Below, piece after piece: positions 10,874 to 24,107 of a DNA stretch of 64,000 bases (position 1 is its first letter; each line of letters begins with the position of its first letter). The DNA comes from Heterodera schachtii. Lineage: Eukaryota > Nematoda > Chromadorea > Rhabditida > Heteroderidae. The stretch lies in NCBI GenBank assembly GCA_023374025.1, contig SIJG01000009.1:1107551-1171550 (forward strand), read 5' to 3'. Under the pieces are notes generated by a model that saw only the letters and a program-made list of their open reading frames with translations, was not told the origin of the DNA and did not search any database. Both the position numbers and the translations under genes were made by a program.

Positions 10874-12114
10874 TTATTTGGTAATAATTACGCTACGATT
10901 GAGAAAACAATTTTTTTACTGGAATTTAAGCAAAAATTTGCACAGACATAGAAAAGGAATAAGCCCATATTATAACTAATCATTAATAATTTAGACTCGG
11001 AGAAAATATGAAATCAATCAATATGTACACAACCAAAACATAAATCAATCAATACATAAGCAATACATAAATTAATCAATACACAACCAAAACATATTGC
11101 ATCGAAAAGAGACGACATGGGTTAGAGGTTAGATTAAAATAACAAAAGAAAATAATTTTGTGCAGAATCAAAAACAAAAATTTTCCATCAATTTTTTTAG
11201 GTACATACAATGCGGTTCTGTGTTTACAGATATTTTAATTTTAATCTTAAATAGTATTATTTTTTATAGATATCTTTTATACATAATTGTTACGGCAAAA
11301 ATTATTTAAATATATTTATGGTTAGCAAACAGTAAGGGTTTCTCCAAAATTATTTGGTTCAGATGATCAGCATCAAAATTTAGCATGGCAGGGATTTTTT
11401 CAGAATTTTTGGCCCACTAAATATTGATTTTATTAAAGAACTAAAAAGTGAGTCTAAACATATGACTACCCAAAATTAGGGGTTAAATTGACTTTTGTTT
11501 TGTAATTATTAGCGATAAAATGCTAAAAAAACACTTAAAATGTTATCCATTTGGCCGCAAATTAAACTTTTATGACGCATTCAATAAGCACTAAGTGAGT
11601 CTAAACATATGACCATGACTGTATGAACATAAAAATGAATTAGGGTTAATCCTAGGCTCAAGCCTAAGCTTAATCCGAAAACTTATTCTTAATCTAAGCC
11701 TTTATAAAAATGCCTTTTGTACGAACTGCCTATTGTATGAACTGCCCATTGTACGAAACGCCATGACCCCAGTATCAGGCGATGGGCTTATTCATCATCC
11801 ACTTTTTTATCTTTCATATTTGCGGGATTAATCACTGCGCGATTCCATCTAGAAAAGCTAATTTTTATTAAAATAAAATAATTAAAATTATCTCTTTTAG
11901 GTTCACCCCATTGAGACTTTTGATGTTCGACCTAACACCGGTTTTAAATACTGTTTGTTTCCATTTATTATTGTTGAAAAGGCGAAATGGTCATTTGAGA
12001 AGCACAAAATATTCTATGAAAAATAAAAAATAATACGAAAAAAGAAGAAAGACTCAGGATTTGATAAAATTTGAAAATGAGAAAATAATAGAAAATGCGT
12101 GTGATTGGATGGGC
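10874..12114. other. Spacer between genes B and C
   Basis: AT-rich intergenic DNA. It holds an imperfect repeat of CAATACATAAATTAATCAA and CACAACCAAAACATA units (about 11,013-11,098), a 20-base direct repeat AGTGAGTCTAAACATATGAC at 11,447 and 11,594, and three short ATTGTACGAACTGCC-like units at about 11,717-11,762. No gene was seen. The promoter of gene B should lie at its left end. Confidence 0.5.
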
Positions 12115-13441
12115 TTATTCATCGGTCAATTTGCGCTTTTTGGTCCCTTTTTCTTCTCCCACCGTAACATCAATGGCCAGCGTCACTTTGTCCTCATTTC
12201 TGTTGTAAAATCCTTTGCCCGGGTCCATTAATTTCTTAATTTTTGCAATTTATTTAGCATAGAAATGGTGTTTTGGCTGCCATTCACCGCAAAAGTAATG
12301 AAATATGGAAATCCCCAATTGTTCATTTTGTTGCTTAAAACATGGTCATATTTTTTCGTCAAATCCTCCGTTCCGCTCTGCGAAACAATTCGAAGGGTTG
12401 CCGAACATTTGCAACTCCAATTTCCATCTTTGGCAATCAAATTAAAAGTAATTAAAAATTGAACATTAAATTTATATTTACCATTTTTGGAAGCGGTGCA
12501 CCAAAGGAAAAAGCTCAGCCATTTTTTCTCCGTGTTTTTTTCATCAATTTTAATTTGTGCCGATATTTTCCACGGAAGTCCCTTTATGAACACTTCGATT
12601 TCACTGTTCCGCTCACTTGCCACTTTCTCTCGTGAAAATTCAGAAATTTTCTCAATTTCCATCGCCAGGGTCCCCCTGTTGCCCTTGGATATGTTCCAAT
12701 CGGAAATTCGTCCATGCCATGGAAATTTCAACGGTTTAAGCCCGGGCACATCACGAAGATTCGGATGGGAATTGAACTGATAAACAGCGATAAATTCATC
12801 GTCTGTCAGAATTCCAGAAGAAACTGCAAAAATACATAAATTAATTTCAATTACGTTTAATAATTTCTACAGATGCTTTCGGTAAAATCCTCAATTGAAA
12901 TGAGAGGAAGGCGAATTTTAAACAGTGCCGGGCCAAGCGCAGCACGACGATTATCGGCAGAACAGTCGATGGCATTTTGACGACATTTTTCATCGGCCCA
13001 ACGAAGTGCCTAAATGATGGAAAACAAACGGATTAATTAATTTGTAATACAAATTCCAATTTAAATTAATTACAGCTTTCCAAAGGTCAAATTCATCGTT
13101 GATCATCAACTGATCACGTTCAAATATTTCACTAAGCAAATTCTGATCAATTCGCAAAAATTCTTTTGATTTGAATAATCGGCCCACATTTTGACAAATG
13201 TAACGCAAACATTGGCAGGAAAAATCCTAAAAGTTATAACAATTAAGTTTTCTTTCAAGAGTATAACATATGTACATGAGAAAGGGGGAGGGGTCAACCG
13301 AAATTTTTGCGAAGGGAGGGGGGGGGGGGGAGGGGTCAGCGGCCATTTAACGGAGGGGTACGGCCATGTAAAATTGGCGACCTTTTTTTGCTTATTTCGT
13401 GGCGCGCTTTTTCAAAAAAAATTTGGGAACAAAAGGGGAGC

Positions 13442-13467
13442 CCGGCGGCCGATAGGCGGAAGCCGGG
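13442..13467. repeat. Dispersed GC hairpin repeat copy
   Basis: A diverged copy (CCGGCGGCCGATAGGCGG, then AAGCCGG) with the usual flanks: a GGCGCGCTTTTTC motif upstream and TAAAATTT downstream. It lies within intron 4 of gene C, next to G-runs. Confidence 0.5.
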
Positions 13468-14224
13468 TAAAATTTAGGGATTTAGATGAATTTTGTTTAA
13501 AAAATTCGTTCAAATTAAAAATTTTCGCTCTTATCCGTCCCCTTCGACGGCGACTGCCCAACTTCTTTTACAACGGCCCACTCGATGCGAAAGGTCCCCC
13601 AATTTTGGGGTCTTTTGTGGGCGAGGGGGGGGGGGGGGGGGTAGGCCCCCCCTTTCCAGGTATGAAGTATACATTAAAATGGGTAAAATAAAATTTTAAA
13701 AACAAACACCAACTCCCAAAAATGTAATTTTTGAATAAATCCTTAAAATATTTTTTCAAAATTCATATTTATGTCCATAGCCAGAAAAAAATTTCTGAGG
13801 GGAATCCAAAAATTCTTAGAAATCATTTTTTCACCTCCAATTCGAAGAGACGCGCCTGCGCATAGGCCACGAAAACATTGGGCAGATTTGAAATTGGAAT
13901 TTGTAAACAATGATCGGTCAGTCCATCAACACCGTACTTTTTGGCTGAAATCAAAGGCGTAGCCAACGGCTGACCGTCGGGTCGAATGGGCGCCGACCAA
14001 ATGGGCGCCAGCCAGGCTTTTGGAGTAGAAAACTCCTTTAATAGTTGATTGAAATACTGATTTTCAAACCTTTTTGGTCGTAACTTTTTTTTTGAAACTT
14101 AAACAAATTAATCGGAATTAGTAGGCAGAACATTTAGGGAAATCAATTGATATTAAAAGTATTTAATTCGATTCAACCATAAAGTTAGTTGTTCTCCAAA
14201 AACAGGGCTGGCGCCCATCTGACC

Positions 14225-14768
<544 letters not shown>

Positions 14769-17024
14769 ATCTGACCCCCATCGCCAGGGGGTGGATTTAT
14801 AATGGTGACAATGGTAAAACATTTAAATCAAAAAAATTAAATTATTAGAGATCGAATCTGGATTCAGGCCCGTATTTTTCGTGGACCTGGATTTTTGTCA
14901 AGGAAATCCAGGACCAGGCTTTTATCAAAATGTCGATCTATAAAAATTCTTTTATAAATTTAATCCCATTAAAATTCCAACCCGCGTAAAGTAATGCCAT
15001 GGCATTATGTCCGCCCAATTCGCTTAAATCGTCCGCGTAAATGAAACTGAGCATCACTCTGAAGGCTCCAATTTCAACATCGGGCACTTCCACGGGATTT
15101 GACAGTTCGGCGGAAAAGGCTAAAAATTTTTGAAAAATTATTATAATTGATAATTCTAATGCTTTTCCACCTTCGATTTTGCTTTTTGGGCACCATAATG
15201 GTAAATTGCCTCAAATCGGTCCGAAGCCAAATTCAGAATGCATTTGTGGGCTCGAAAAAGCTTAAAAAGAGTGAAGGTAATATGTGTGTGTGTGTTATTT
15301 GACGATGAGATTGGGGGGGGGGGGGAATGCCACGGCACGGACGCCACTCGTCCGAGACAACGGTGCTCTCCGGAATGATGCACTGTTTCGTGCAGTTTTC
15401 CAACATGAAATTCTAATGCAGCCAATTTATTGACATTTTGTTGGGAGCAGGAGAAAACGTCGCCGTAAATTTTTTTTAATTTAGTTCGAAATTTTTTGTT
15501 GAGAAAATTGAAAACAAAAAAATTTTCAACTTTTTTTTGGAGATTCAGCAAATTTTGCCTCCAATAAATTTATTTCTGGGTTAATTTTAAGAGCTGATCA
15601 AGAATCACGTTTATTTTTAACCATGACGTGTTTCCAGTGTTTAAGTGAAATTTTACATGAAAAATTTAAAAAGGTAATAATGCCGATGTTGCTAAGCCCC
15701 CTCCTCTTTCGAAAAAAATTTTAAAAATATATTTCAAGGGGAAGGGGCGGCAGAACCCATAAGTACCCCTAGTTCGGCCCGCGAAGTTAGGGCGGCAATG
15801 ATTTGGGGTGTGCCCCATTTGGTTAGGGGCACTTGCCCCCCACCCCGCAAAATGAAAAATTTTTCAATGAAAATTGATGCGTTATTTGGCTTTATTGAAG
15901 TTTACACGCCCATAAAAGACATGATTATAAATTTTCCGAGGCATTTAAATTTTGGGGAATAAATTAGGGAAAATTACCCTTTTCTCATCTCCGCCCCCCA
16001 CCAAAAATTGAACGTCCGCGTCTTTTCCCGAGCTCAGCAAATGCTTCATCCGATCCACCAAATTGCCCAATTTAGATGACGACGCCATGTAAAATTTGTA
16101 CTCCAATAACCACTAAATTAGATAAGCAGTTTTTTAGAATTCCTTAAGAAAAATGCAACAAAAATGAAAAATGCAAATTTAATAATAGGGCAGATTCTCG
16201 GCAGGGGTGGGAGGCGCGACCACGATTCGCGGCGTTTTTCGCAACCGCGACAATTTGGTCCGCGACCGCGAGAATTTTTTTGCTCGATTCGCGACCGCGG
16301 CAAATTGAATCCGAGATGCGTAATCGGTATTAGTTTTTTAAAGAATTTGAATTGGCTCAAAAATTTGCCACAATTGATCATTGAAAACTTATTTACGGCG
16401 GTGTTTTTAGTTAATTCTTTCGAATAAATTATGTAATTGTCTCACAAAATTTTTCTTTGTTGAATTGACTACTTTTGCTAAAAGGGTTTTTAATATACCT
16501 ACTTATCATTAGGGCTTCGTTTTTTAAGAGCACACTTCAATCTATAAGAATCCTATTTTTGTTTGTTTTCATCTTACAATTTTCCATGTCAAAGGGCTCA
16601 TGGTAAATATTGCAAAATATGTAGGATGATGGTGGTAACATGTTAAACCACCAAGTCCCGGGGCCCGTAGAATAAGAACGTGATCATGGTTAAATCACAA
16701 AGTTGGTGGTAAAAGCCGTAGAATAAGAGAGGTACCACGAACTTTAGTCAAATGACCACGAAAACTCGAAAAGTTTTGACTTTTTGTTCGAAATCGGGTC
16801 CGCGATTCGGGGTTGGGTCGAAATGGATATCAGAATCTGATTCTCCGACCATGAAAGCCTAAACTGACTTTATTTTAAGAAAAACATTTTTTTTGGATGG
16901 TATATTTTTAAAAAATTTCCAGCACGTGAATCTAGGAGTGTATGTATTTTCCGCTTTTTTCCGTTTTTCTGTCAAAATTTCCTAAAAAATAGTCGAAATT
17001 GGTTTGATTTTTTTTGTATTGTTG

Positions 17025-17405
17025 GCTTGGCGCCAAAACGAACCATATTCCGGTCTACGTCAGTTGGGCGGGCCCTCACGACTTTATATAACATTTTTCT
17101 TTATCACCCAAATCCAATAAATTTGGCATCATTCGAAAGCTTAAGATGTTTAAAAGCTTTTTCTAAGGACCAACCAAAAAATTTATACATAAAAATTGCA
17201 AAAAATTGAAATTTTAGAAATTTTTTTTTCAAAAATTTTTTTAAGCCAAAAATCTTCTTGTTTAAGTTAGGCTAATAGAGCATGTTAAGAGCTTTAGAAT
17301 GATACCAAGAATGTTGGATTTGGATGCCAAAGAAAAAAGCTATCATGGAAAAACGAGCTGGCGCCGAAACGTGAGAGCCCAACTGACGGTTCCGCCATAT
17401 TCTTG
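17025..17405. repeat. Inverted-repeat pair of about 45 bp, MITE-like
   Basis: The left arm holds GGCGCCAAAACG and CGTCAGTTGGGC. The right arm holds the reverse complements with small indels (GGCGCCGAAACG, GCCCAACTGACGG). Both arms include a CATATT-type segment. The spacing is about 380 bases and the boundaries are approximate. Confidence 0.5.
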
Positions 17406-17463
17406 TCCTTTATTTTGGCATAAGAAAATTTAAAAAAATTTATTTAAAAATGTTGCAAATGAC

Positions 17464-17937
17464 TAGGGATGCGATTTTAGGCAAATGCCTAAAATTTTTG
17501 CGCACTTAATACGCACAGATAAGCACGAAAAACGCATTTTCCGCTTGGTTTGGATGTCTACGATGACTTTATAATTCCTAACTTTGCCTATTTTGGAGTT
17601 TTTGTGCCTAAGGTGCCTATTTAGGATTTTTGAAAAAATCCTTAACAAAAATGCAATAAAAACGAAAAAAACAGACCAAAAAAATTTCCAGAAAATACAC
17701 CTTTAAGAATTTTTGATAATTTTCAAAAAATTGATCATCACTATTTTTTTCATGATAAAAGTTTTCACTAAAAATGTTCTTATTCGAATAAATTTTAAAA
17801 ACAATTGAAATATAAGCAAATTTAATTTATTTGTAAGTTTTTACGTGATTTGCTACCTAAACAACGTTAATAAAAAAATTTATTTGCCTATTTTTGTGCC
17901 TATTTCGCGATTTTTGTGCCTAAAAATCGCATCCCTA
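17464..17937. mobile_element. 474-bp hAT-like MITE with 8-bp target duplication
   Basis: The ends are TAGGGATGCGATTTT on the left and AAAATCGCATCCCTA on the right. CAAATGAC is present immediately outside both ends (17,456-17,463 and 17,938-17,945). Subterminal repeats of TTTTTGTGCCTA type line the right side. The interior is noncoding. A deleted relative lies at 6148-6252. Confidence 0.8.
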
Positions 17938-18282
17938 CAAATGACTACTGAACTAAAAAAGCATGCTGCTCACTCGGCTGGATTTAAACCTATGAAAAAT
18001 AAACAATAGCCATTTTCCCAAAAAACGTCGTCCCAAATTCCATTTCCATATTTACTTACAATTAGACTGATTTTAAGCTTTTTTCAACAATATTTCTCAT
18101 TTTAAAGTCCTCAAAGCCGGACCTCAGTTCGGCCCCGGCACTTTTTCTTTGCGATATCTTCGAAGAAATTTATTAAAATTTAAAGATGAGATGAAAAATG
18201 ATTAGTTAACACTCATAATTATATACTTATGGTATAAAATTTGCAAAAATCGAATGAACACAAAAAAAGTGATTAGATGGGC

Positions 18283-21200
18283 TTAGTCATCGGCTAATTT
18301 GCGTTTTGTCCCTTTCTTTTCTTCCATCGTAAAATCAATGGCCAACGTCACTTTGTCCCCGTCTTTGTCGTATAACGCTGAGCTCGGACCCATCAGATTC
18401 TTAATTTTAATTAATTATACATTTAATTGCAAAAAAAATTTTTTTTTTTAATTTCTGCTCACCACAAAAGGGATCAATGTGCGAAATCCCAAATATTCTT
18501 TTGCGCTAAAAAAGCGTTTCGCATCTATTTTTTGCGTTAGACCATCCTTTCCGCTCTTTTGTGAAAGAATTCGAACTGTTGCCGAACATTCGCAGCTCCA
18601 ATTCGAATCTTAAAAATGGCAAAATAAAAACATTTAATTTATATTAATTACTTTTTATTTTTGCACCTTTTTGAGGGGAACACTCAAGGGCAAAGCCCAA
18701 CCATTTGTTTGTTTTGTCGTTTTTCTTGGACATTATTCTTGCCGATATTTTCCACGGAATTCCCTTTACAAAAAGAGTTTCGCTGCTCCGTTCACTCCCA
18801 CGAATTTCTCGTGCAAATTCCGACAATTTGCCAATTTCCATCTCAATTGTCCCGTTGGATTTATTTGGATTCAAATCGAATTTCTCCCTATTTTCTTCCT
18901 CCACAAAAATGTCAATGGCTAAAGTCACTTTGTCCTCATTTTTGTCGTGGAAACCTTTGCACGGGTCCAACAATTCCTAATTATTATTTAATTAGGAAAA
19001 AGAATTTTAATTATCGACTCACCGCCAATGCAATGAAATTTTCAAATCCCCAAATAGCTCTTTCATTGTTAAAAACGCGATCATATAATTTTCCAATGGA
19101 ATTTTCCGTGCCGCTTTTCAACGAAACAATTCGAAAGGTCGCCGAACATTTGCAATTCCATTTTCCATCTTAATTAATGTCATTAAATTTAAATCCAAAT
19201 TAATATTTTGACCACTTTCTGTTGTAGGAGGAGTGGTGCACCAAAGATAAAATCCCAGCCATTTTTCGTTGCTTTTTTCATCAATTTCTGTTTCTGCCGA
19301 TATTTTCCATGGAATTCCCTTTACAAAAAGAGTTTCGCTGCTCCGTTCACTCCCACGAATTTCTCGTGCAAATTCCGACAATTTGTCAATTTCCATTTCA
19401 ATTGTCCCGTTGGATTTATTTGGATTCAAATCGAATTTCTCCCTATTTTCTTCCTCCACAAAAATGTCAATGGCTAAAGTCACTTTGTCCTCATTTTTGT
19501 CGTGGAAACCTTTGCACGGGTCCAACAATTCCTAATTATTATTTAATTAGGAAAAAGAATTTTAATTATCGACTCACCGCCAATGCAATGAAATTTTCAA
19601 ATCCCCAAATAGCTCTTTCATTGTTAAAAACGCGATCATATAATTTTCCAATGGAATTTTCCGTGCCGCTTTTCAACGAAACAATTCGAAAGGTCGCCGA
19701 ACATTTGCAATTCCATTTTCCATCTTAATTAATGTCATTAAATTTAAATCCAAATTAATATTTTGACCACTTTCTGTTGTAGGAGGAGTGGTGCACCAAA
19801 GATAAAATCCCAGCCATTTTTCGTTGCTTTTTTCATCAATTTCTGTTTCTGCCGATATTTTCCATGGAATTCCCTTTATGAACACTTCGGTTTCATTGCT
19901 CCGCTCATTTCCCACTTCCTCTCGCGCAAATTCAGAAAATTTCTCAATTTCCAACGTCACAGTGCCTCTGTTGCCTTTTGCTATGTTCCAGTCGGAAATC
20001 CGAGTTTGAGTGAGAAATTTCAGCGGATAAAGCCCGGGCACACCACAAAAATTCGGATGGCAATGGAATTGGAAAACACCAACAAATTCATCATTGGACA
20101 GAACACCGGAAGGAACTGCAAAAAGTGGGGAAATGCTCGATAAATGAAATAATCTTCTTTAAGGAAAAATAAATAAAAGGATTTTCTACCGATTTGCTTC
20201 ACAAATGCATCGGGTGGGATGAAAGGGAAACGAATTTTGAAAAGTGCCGGGCCAAGCGCCGCACGACGATTCTCGGCGGAACATTCGATGGCATTTTGAC
20301 GGCACTTTTTATCCGCCCAACGGAGTGCCTAATGATGGAAAACAAACAAATTAAGTAAAAGACCGAAAAATTAAAATTACAGTTTTCCAAATTTCAAATT
20401 CATTGCTGATCACCAACTGATCACAGTCGAATATTTCACACAACAATTTCTGATCAATTTGCAAGAATTCCACAGATTCGAACAATTGGCACGCATTTTG
20501 ACAAATGAAACGCAAACTTTGGCGAGCAAAATCCTAAAAATGTATAAACTTGAAAAAAAAAACATAAAAAATAATAATTTTTTATTTTTGTCACCTCAAA
20601 TTCAAAAAGACGAGCTTGGGCAAAGGCCAGGAAAACATTGGACAGCTTCTGAATTGGAATTTGCAAACATTCATTAACCAACCGATCAATTCCGTATTTT
20701 TTGGCTGAAAATATTGGTAAAGGAATCTTAATCAAAAAGTATAAGGGGGCGGATGGGGAAGGCGTCCTTAACCCATAATTTGGTGTAGAGTATTGTACCA
20801 ACAAATATTTTCAGTCGGTTTTTGCGTGCCAAAAAATCATGTGCCCCCCCCCCGCCCATTCCCCCCTGCTGCTAGTTACGGGCTTGGTACTGACACAAAT
20901 ACTTTGATAACGTTCAGGCAAAGTCCCATGCAAATATTTCAGACTTTGCTTTAGCGCCCTAAAGGCGCTTCAATTCTCAGTATGGGACGCGTAAACTGTT
21001 TTGGAATAAAATGCCATAAGACAATTAAAATGCCATGGGATCGTAAAACCGACCAATAACAAAATTTTCTTTCAAAAACTAATTGTTTATAAAATTTCTA
21101 AATTAATAATGGCATTCCAAAAAATTGTGGCAATAAATACCGGTGGGGGTCGACTAGGCTAAATTAATTTGCTCCCAATTTTCACCGGCGTAAAGCACTG

Positions 21201-23301
21201 CCATTGCGTTGTCTCCGTCCAACTCGCTCAAATCGTCAGCATAAATGAAGCTGAGCATCACTCTGAAAGCTGCTGGATCAACGTCGGGCACTTCCACGGC
21301 ATTTTGAACAAAGGCTAAATTTCAAAAAAAAAAATAAATTATTTATTTAAAATTTTATTCCATCGTTTTCTGACCATTTTCTGTTTTTGGTTCCTTTGAG
21401 TCAAAACGAAACATCGCCTCAAAAACGTCGGAAGCGTGCTTCAAAATGAGTTTGTGAGCTGGCAGAAGCTGAAAAAAGATAAAATAATTTTAAAATCCAA
21501 ATTGTTTTTTAAATTCGGTTACCCCAAATTTACGCCTCGGACATTTGCGCTTATGTCCAAAACGTTGTCAAACTTAACATTTTTTTCAATCCCGGATGGC
21601 TTAAAGGCAGGGCTGCCAAGTTTTTTTTTTCAAAAAAAGGACAAACGAGTCTAAAACAAAGATTTTGACCCTAAAAAAAAGATTTTTTGCAAAAATGGGT
21701 TTTTACCTTATAAAAACAAATTAAAATCAATTTTCACATTTACAACGGTTTTATTATTGAAAATCCCAGGCGGGCGAGCAAAGTTTTCACAGAAAATGGT
21801 GCCAGAACACCTATAAAAGTTTTGCGGCGCTTTTTTCCCAAAAAATTTAGAGAAGGTGGGGGGGGGGGTCCGGTGGTGCCGATAGGCGCCACTGGGGAAT
21901 TTTTTGAAAATTTGGAGCAATTTGTTAACAGATTTTGCCCAAAAATTGTCCAAATTTTGACTGTTCTTTAAGGCCTTTTGGGCAATTTACACTCTTTGTT
22001 AACAGAATTTCACCAAAAATTACAAATTTTTTAAGAAAAACAAGTTTTTGGTTGCCGGCGGTGCCGATAGGCGCCGCCAGGAAAAAAAATTTGAAAATTG
22101 GGAGTTTTGGTAGCAATTAAATCAGCGAAATAAATCATTAAGCACAAATAATTTAAAAAAGTTTGTGGAAGCCTAAAATAAAGGACAATCTTTAAAAAAA
22201 GGACATTTTAAATTTTAAAGATCCGGCCCCTCCAAAAAAGGACAAATCTTTAAAAAAAGGACACTTGGCAGCCCTGCTTAAAGGGCTTTAATAAGCGTTT
22301 CAAGTAATTGTATGCGATAATTTGATCGTCGGAAAATTTTGAAAATATTATTTATCTTTCAATCATCGTAAGTATTTCTTAAATTTAATGCTTTTTTAAG
22401 CCATATGGGATTGAACAAATTTAAGTTTGAATCCGATTTTGGACATAGGCGCATATATCCGGGGCGCAAATGTCTGGACACGGGCTATAAGATTTTTTAT
22501 TTGTCATTCAAATTAAAAAGGCTTGATGTGATAAAAAAGCGCTTGATAGTCGTTATGGTTAAAATTGAGTTTTTTAGTAAAATAATAATTTTTTATTGAA
22601 ATTCTGTTAAATATATAGCCAAAATTTCAACAAAAAAAAATTGGATCCTTAAAATCCTAATTTTCTTAAAAAACGTGCTCAAATTTGCAAAAAATGGTCG
22701 TTTTTGAACAAAATCTAACAATGTATAAATTTTCAATTTTTTCCCCGGCGGCACCGCCGGCCTCCCTGATCCTCCCTGGTCACCAAGTTTTTTAAAAAAT
22801 ACGCCGCAAAAAATTGTTAAAATTAATAAAGGGAGTCGACAAATAAATTATTAAAAATTTTATTTGAAGCAATTTGAAAAAATTTCTGATTTTTGACCCA
22901 AAAATCTGATTTTTTAATTTCAAATTTCTGCTTACTAAATTTTTCTGTCTATTTTTTCTTTAATATAAAAGGATTGTCCTTCAAATTGGTGCATTAAAAA
23001 ATTTTTGTTAGTTTTTAATTAAATTGTCGAATTACTCCCGCTCCCGCCCGTGACTCCCGTAAAATTTCTGCGGGATTTAACGGGACGGCCCGCCGAAAAC
23101 ACCCAAAAATTTTCTTTAAAAAAATGTAGCAAAAAAGAGCGAGATAAAATCGGTAGTGTTAACAAAATTGAAATTAAAAAAAAAACTCGCCTCTTTTCCG
23201 TCTCCGTCCCCCACCAAAAAGTGCACATCCGCGTCCTCGCCCGAGCTCAACAAATGCTTCATCCGTTCATTCGAATTGCCTTGCTTCGAGGGTGACGACA
23301 T
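18283..23301 (-). CDS. Gene D: BTB-BACK protein with three tandem MATH domains, 755 aa, thirteen exons
   Basis: Exons: 23191-23301, 21375-21468, 21186-21314, 20595-20704, 20381-20533, 20190-20328, 19768-20115, 19578-19723, 19213-19531, 19023-19168, 18667-18976, 18463-18608, 18283-18399. They sum to 2268 nt without a stop. BTB is residues 1-111 (DADVHFLVG, then VMLSFIYAD), BACK about 112-245, MATH1 about 275-410, MATH2 about 430-565 and MATH3 about 585-717, followed by a basic tail (KKGTKRKLADD). MATH1 and MATH2 end in WGFENFIALA; MATH3 is diverged. Exons 8-11 include a 555-bp tandem duplication. Intron 1 has a GC donor (GAG then GCGAGT) instead of GT and contains a 669-bp hAT-like element. 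An in-frame ATG also lies 15 bases upstream (23,316); 23,301 matches gene C in length. A Cullin-3 adaptor role is inferred; three MATH domains would allow multivalent binding. Confidence 0.82.
18761..19870. repeat. 555-bp tandem duplication inside gene D
   Basis: Bases 18,761-19,315 and 19,316-19,870 are nearly identical with a constant offset of 555. I saw two substitutions in the exonic part. The unit covers the end of one MATH exon, an intron, a full exon, a second intron and the start of the next MATH exon. Because both breakpoints fall at the same codon position of equivalent exons, the reading frame and splice phases are kept. Confidence 0.9.
21608..22276. mobile_element. 669-bp hAT-like element in intron 1 of gene D
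   Basis: The ends CAGGGCTGCCAAG and CTTGGCAGCCCTG are exact inverted copies. The 8-bp duplication CTTAAAGG lies on each side (21,600-21,607 and 22,277-22,284). AAAAAAGGACA repeats lie inside both ends. The interior contains two GC hairpin repeats (21,871-21,896 and 22,055-22,080) and no coding capacity. Confidence 0.85.
21871..21896. repeat. Dispersed GC hairpin repeat inside the hAT-like element
   Basis: CCGGTGGTGCC, loop GATA, then GGCGCCACTGG. It is preceded by an 11-base G run and followed by GGAATTTTTTG. The paired changes T and A in the two arms keep the stem. A second copy is at 22,055-22,080 and a shortened, loopless one at 22,744-22,760. Confidence 0.65.
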
Positions 23302-24107
23302 AATTGAGGAATTCATTGCGAATTAATTCTAATTTTGCGAAAAGTTCGAATAAGTCAAATAAATGTGGGAATTAGGGAGGGAAGGGTTAGAAAAAGAAAA
23401 GTGACAATTCGTCCAGCGAATTTCATCTTATAAATGACAATTTTGTTTAATCCAACTCGCTTTTTTGCTTAGAGCCAATCCCAAAGTGACCCACTTTTAG
23501 GTGGTGCAAATTGCCCCAAAATATTTTAGTCGATTAAAGACAATTACAGCCCAGTGCAAAATAGAGAGGGATAGTGAGACGGAGACAGAGAGAGAGAGAG
23601 AGAGAAGAGAGACGGAGAGAGACAAAGACGCAGAGAGCGAGAGAGTGAAGATTCGTTTGCATTTGATATCATTTTAATTTAAAATCTATGTATTAAATCT
23701 GATACTAAATATAGATTTGCCGTTGAACGAATTTTTCACTGGCAAAATATTCAACGAGTAAAAGCATTATTGTTTTGTTCAGTTTCTCGACTTTGCTTTT
23801 GCAAATTTGAAATTATTTTTTTCATGAAATGTACATTAAAATAGCATTTTAACAAAAAGAAAATGAATTTTATTTAAAAAATAATTAAATTATTCATTAT
23901 GCAAATTTATTTATCTTTTCTTTTTTTCGTTTATTCTTATCTTTCAAAAGTGAGGCACCTATTAAAAAATCATATTAATATTTTTTCCCAGGCGGCCTAT
24001 CGGTGTTATGATGTTCTTCAAAAACCATAATGCTATTAAAATGTTTTTGACGAGTAACGACCCAGCAGCACCCGCCTATCGGTACATCCGCTTTATTATT
24101 ATCGGTA
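23302..24107. other. Spacer upstream of gene D, with a GA-rich microsatellite
   Basis: AT-rich DNA with a GA-rich tract at about 23,579-23,645 (GAGA runs broken by GACGGAGA). The last 120 bases before the LTR hold two copies of CGGCCTATCGGT and CCGCCTATCGGTA, a short direct repeat of unknown origin. The promoter of gene D probably lies at the left end. No gene was seen. Confidence 0.5.

Larger units (their letters stand above)
16089..18282. other. Spacer between genes C and D
   Basis: Intergenic, noncoding. It includes an unpaired hAT-like left end at 16,203 (CAGGGGTGGGAGGCGCGACC) followed by CGCGACCGCG repeats, an imperfect inverted-repeat pair at 17,025-17,405 and the 474-bp hAT-like element at 17,464-17,937. 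No exon was recognised. Confidence 0.55.
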
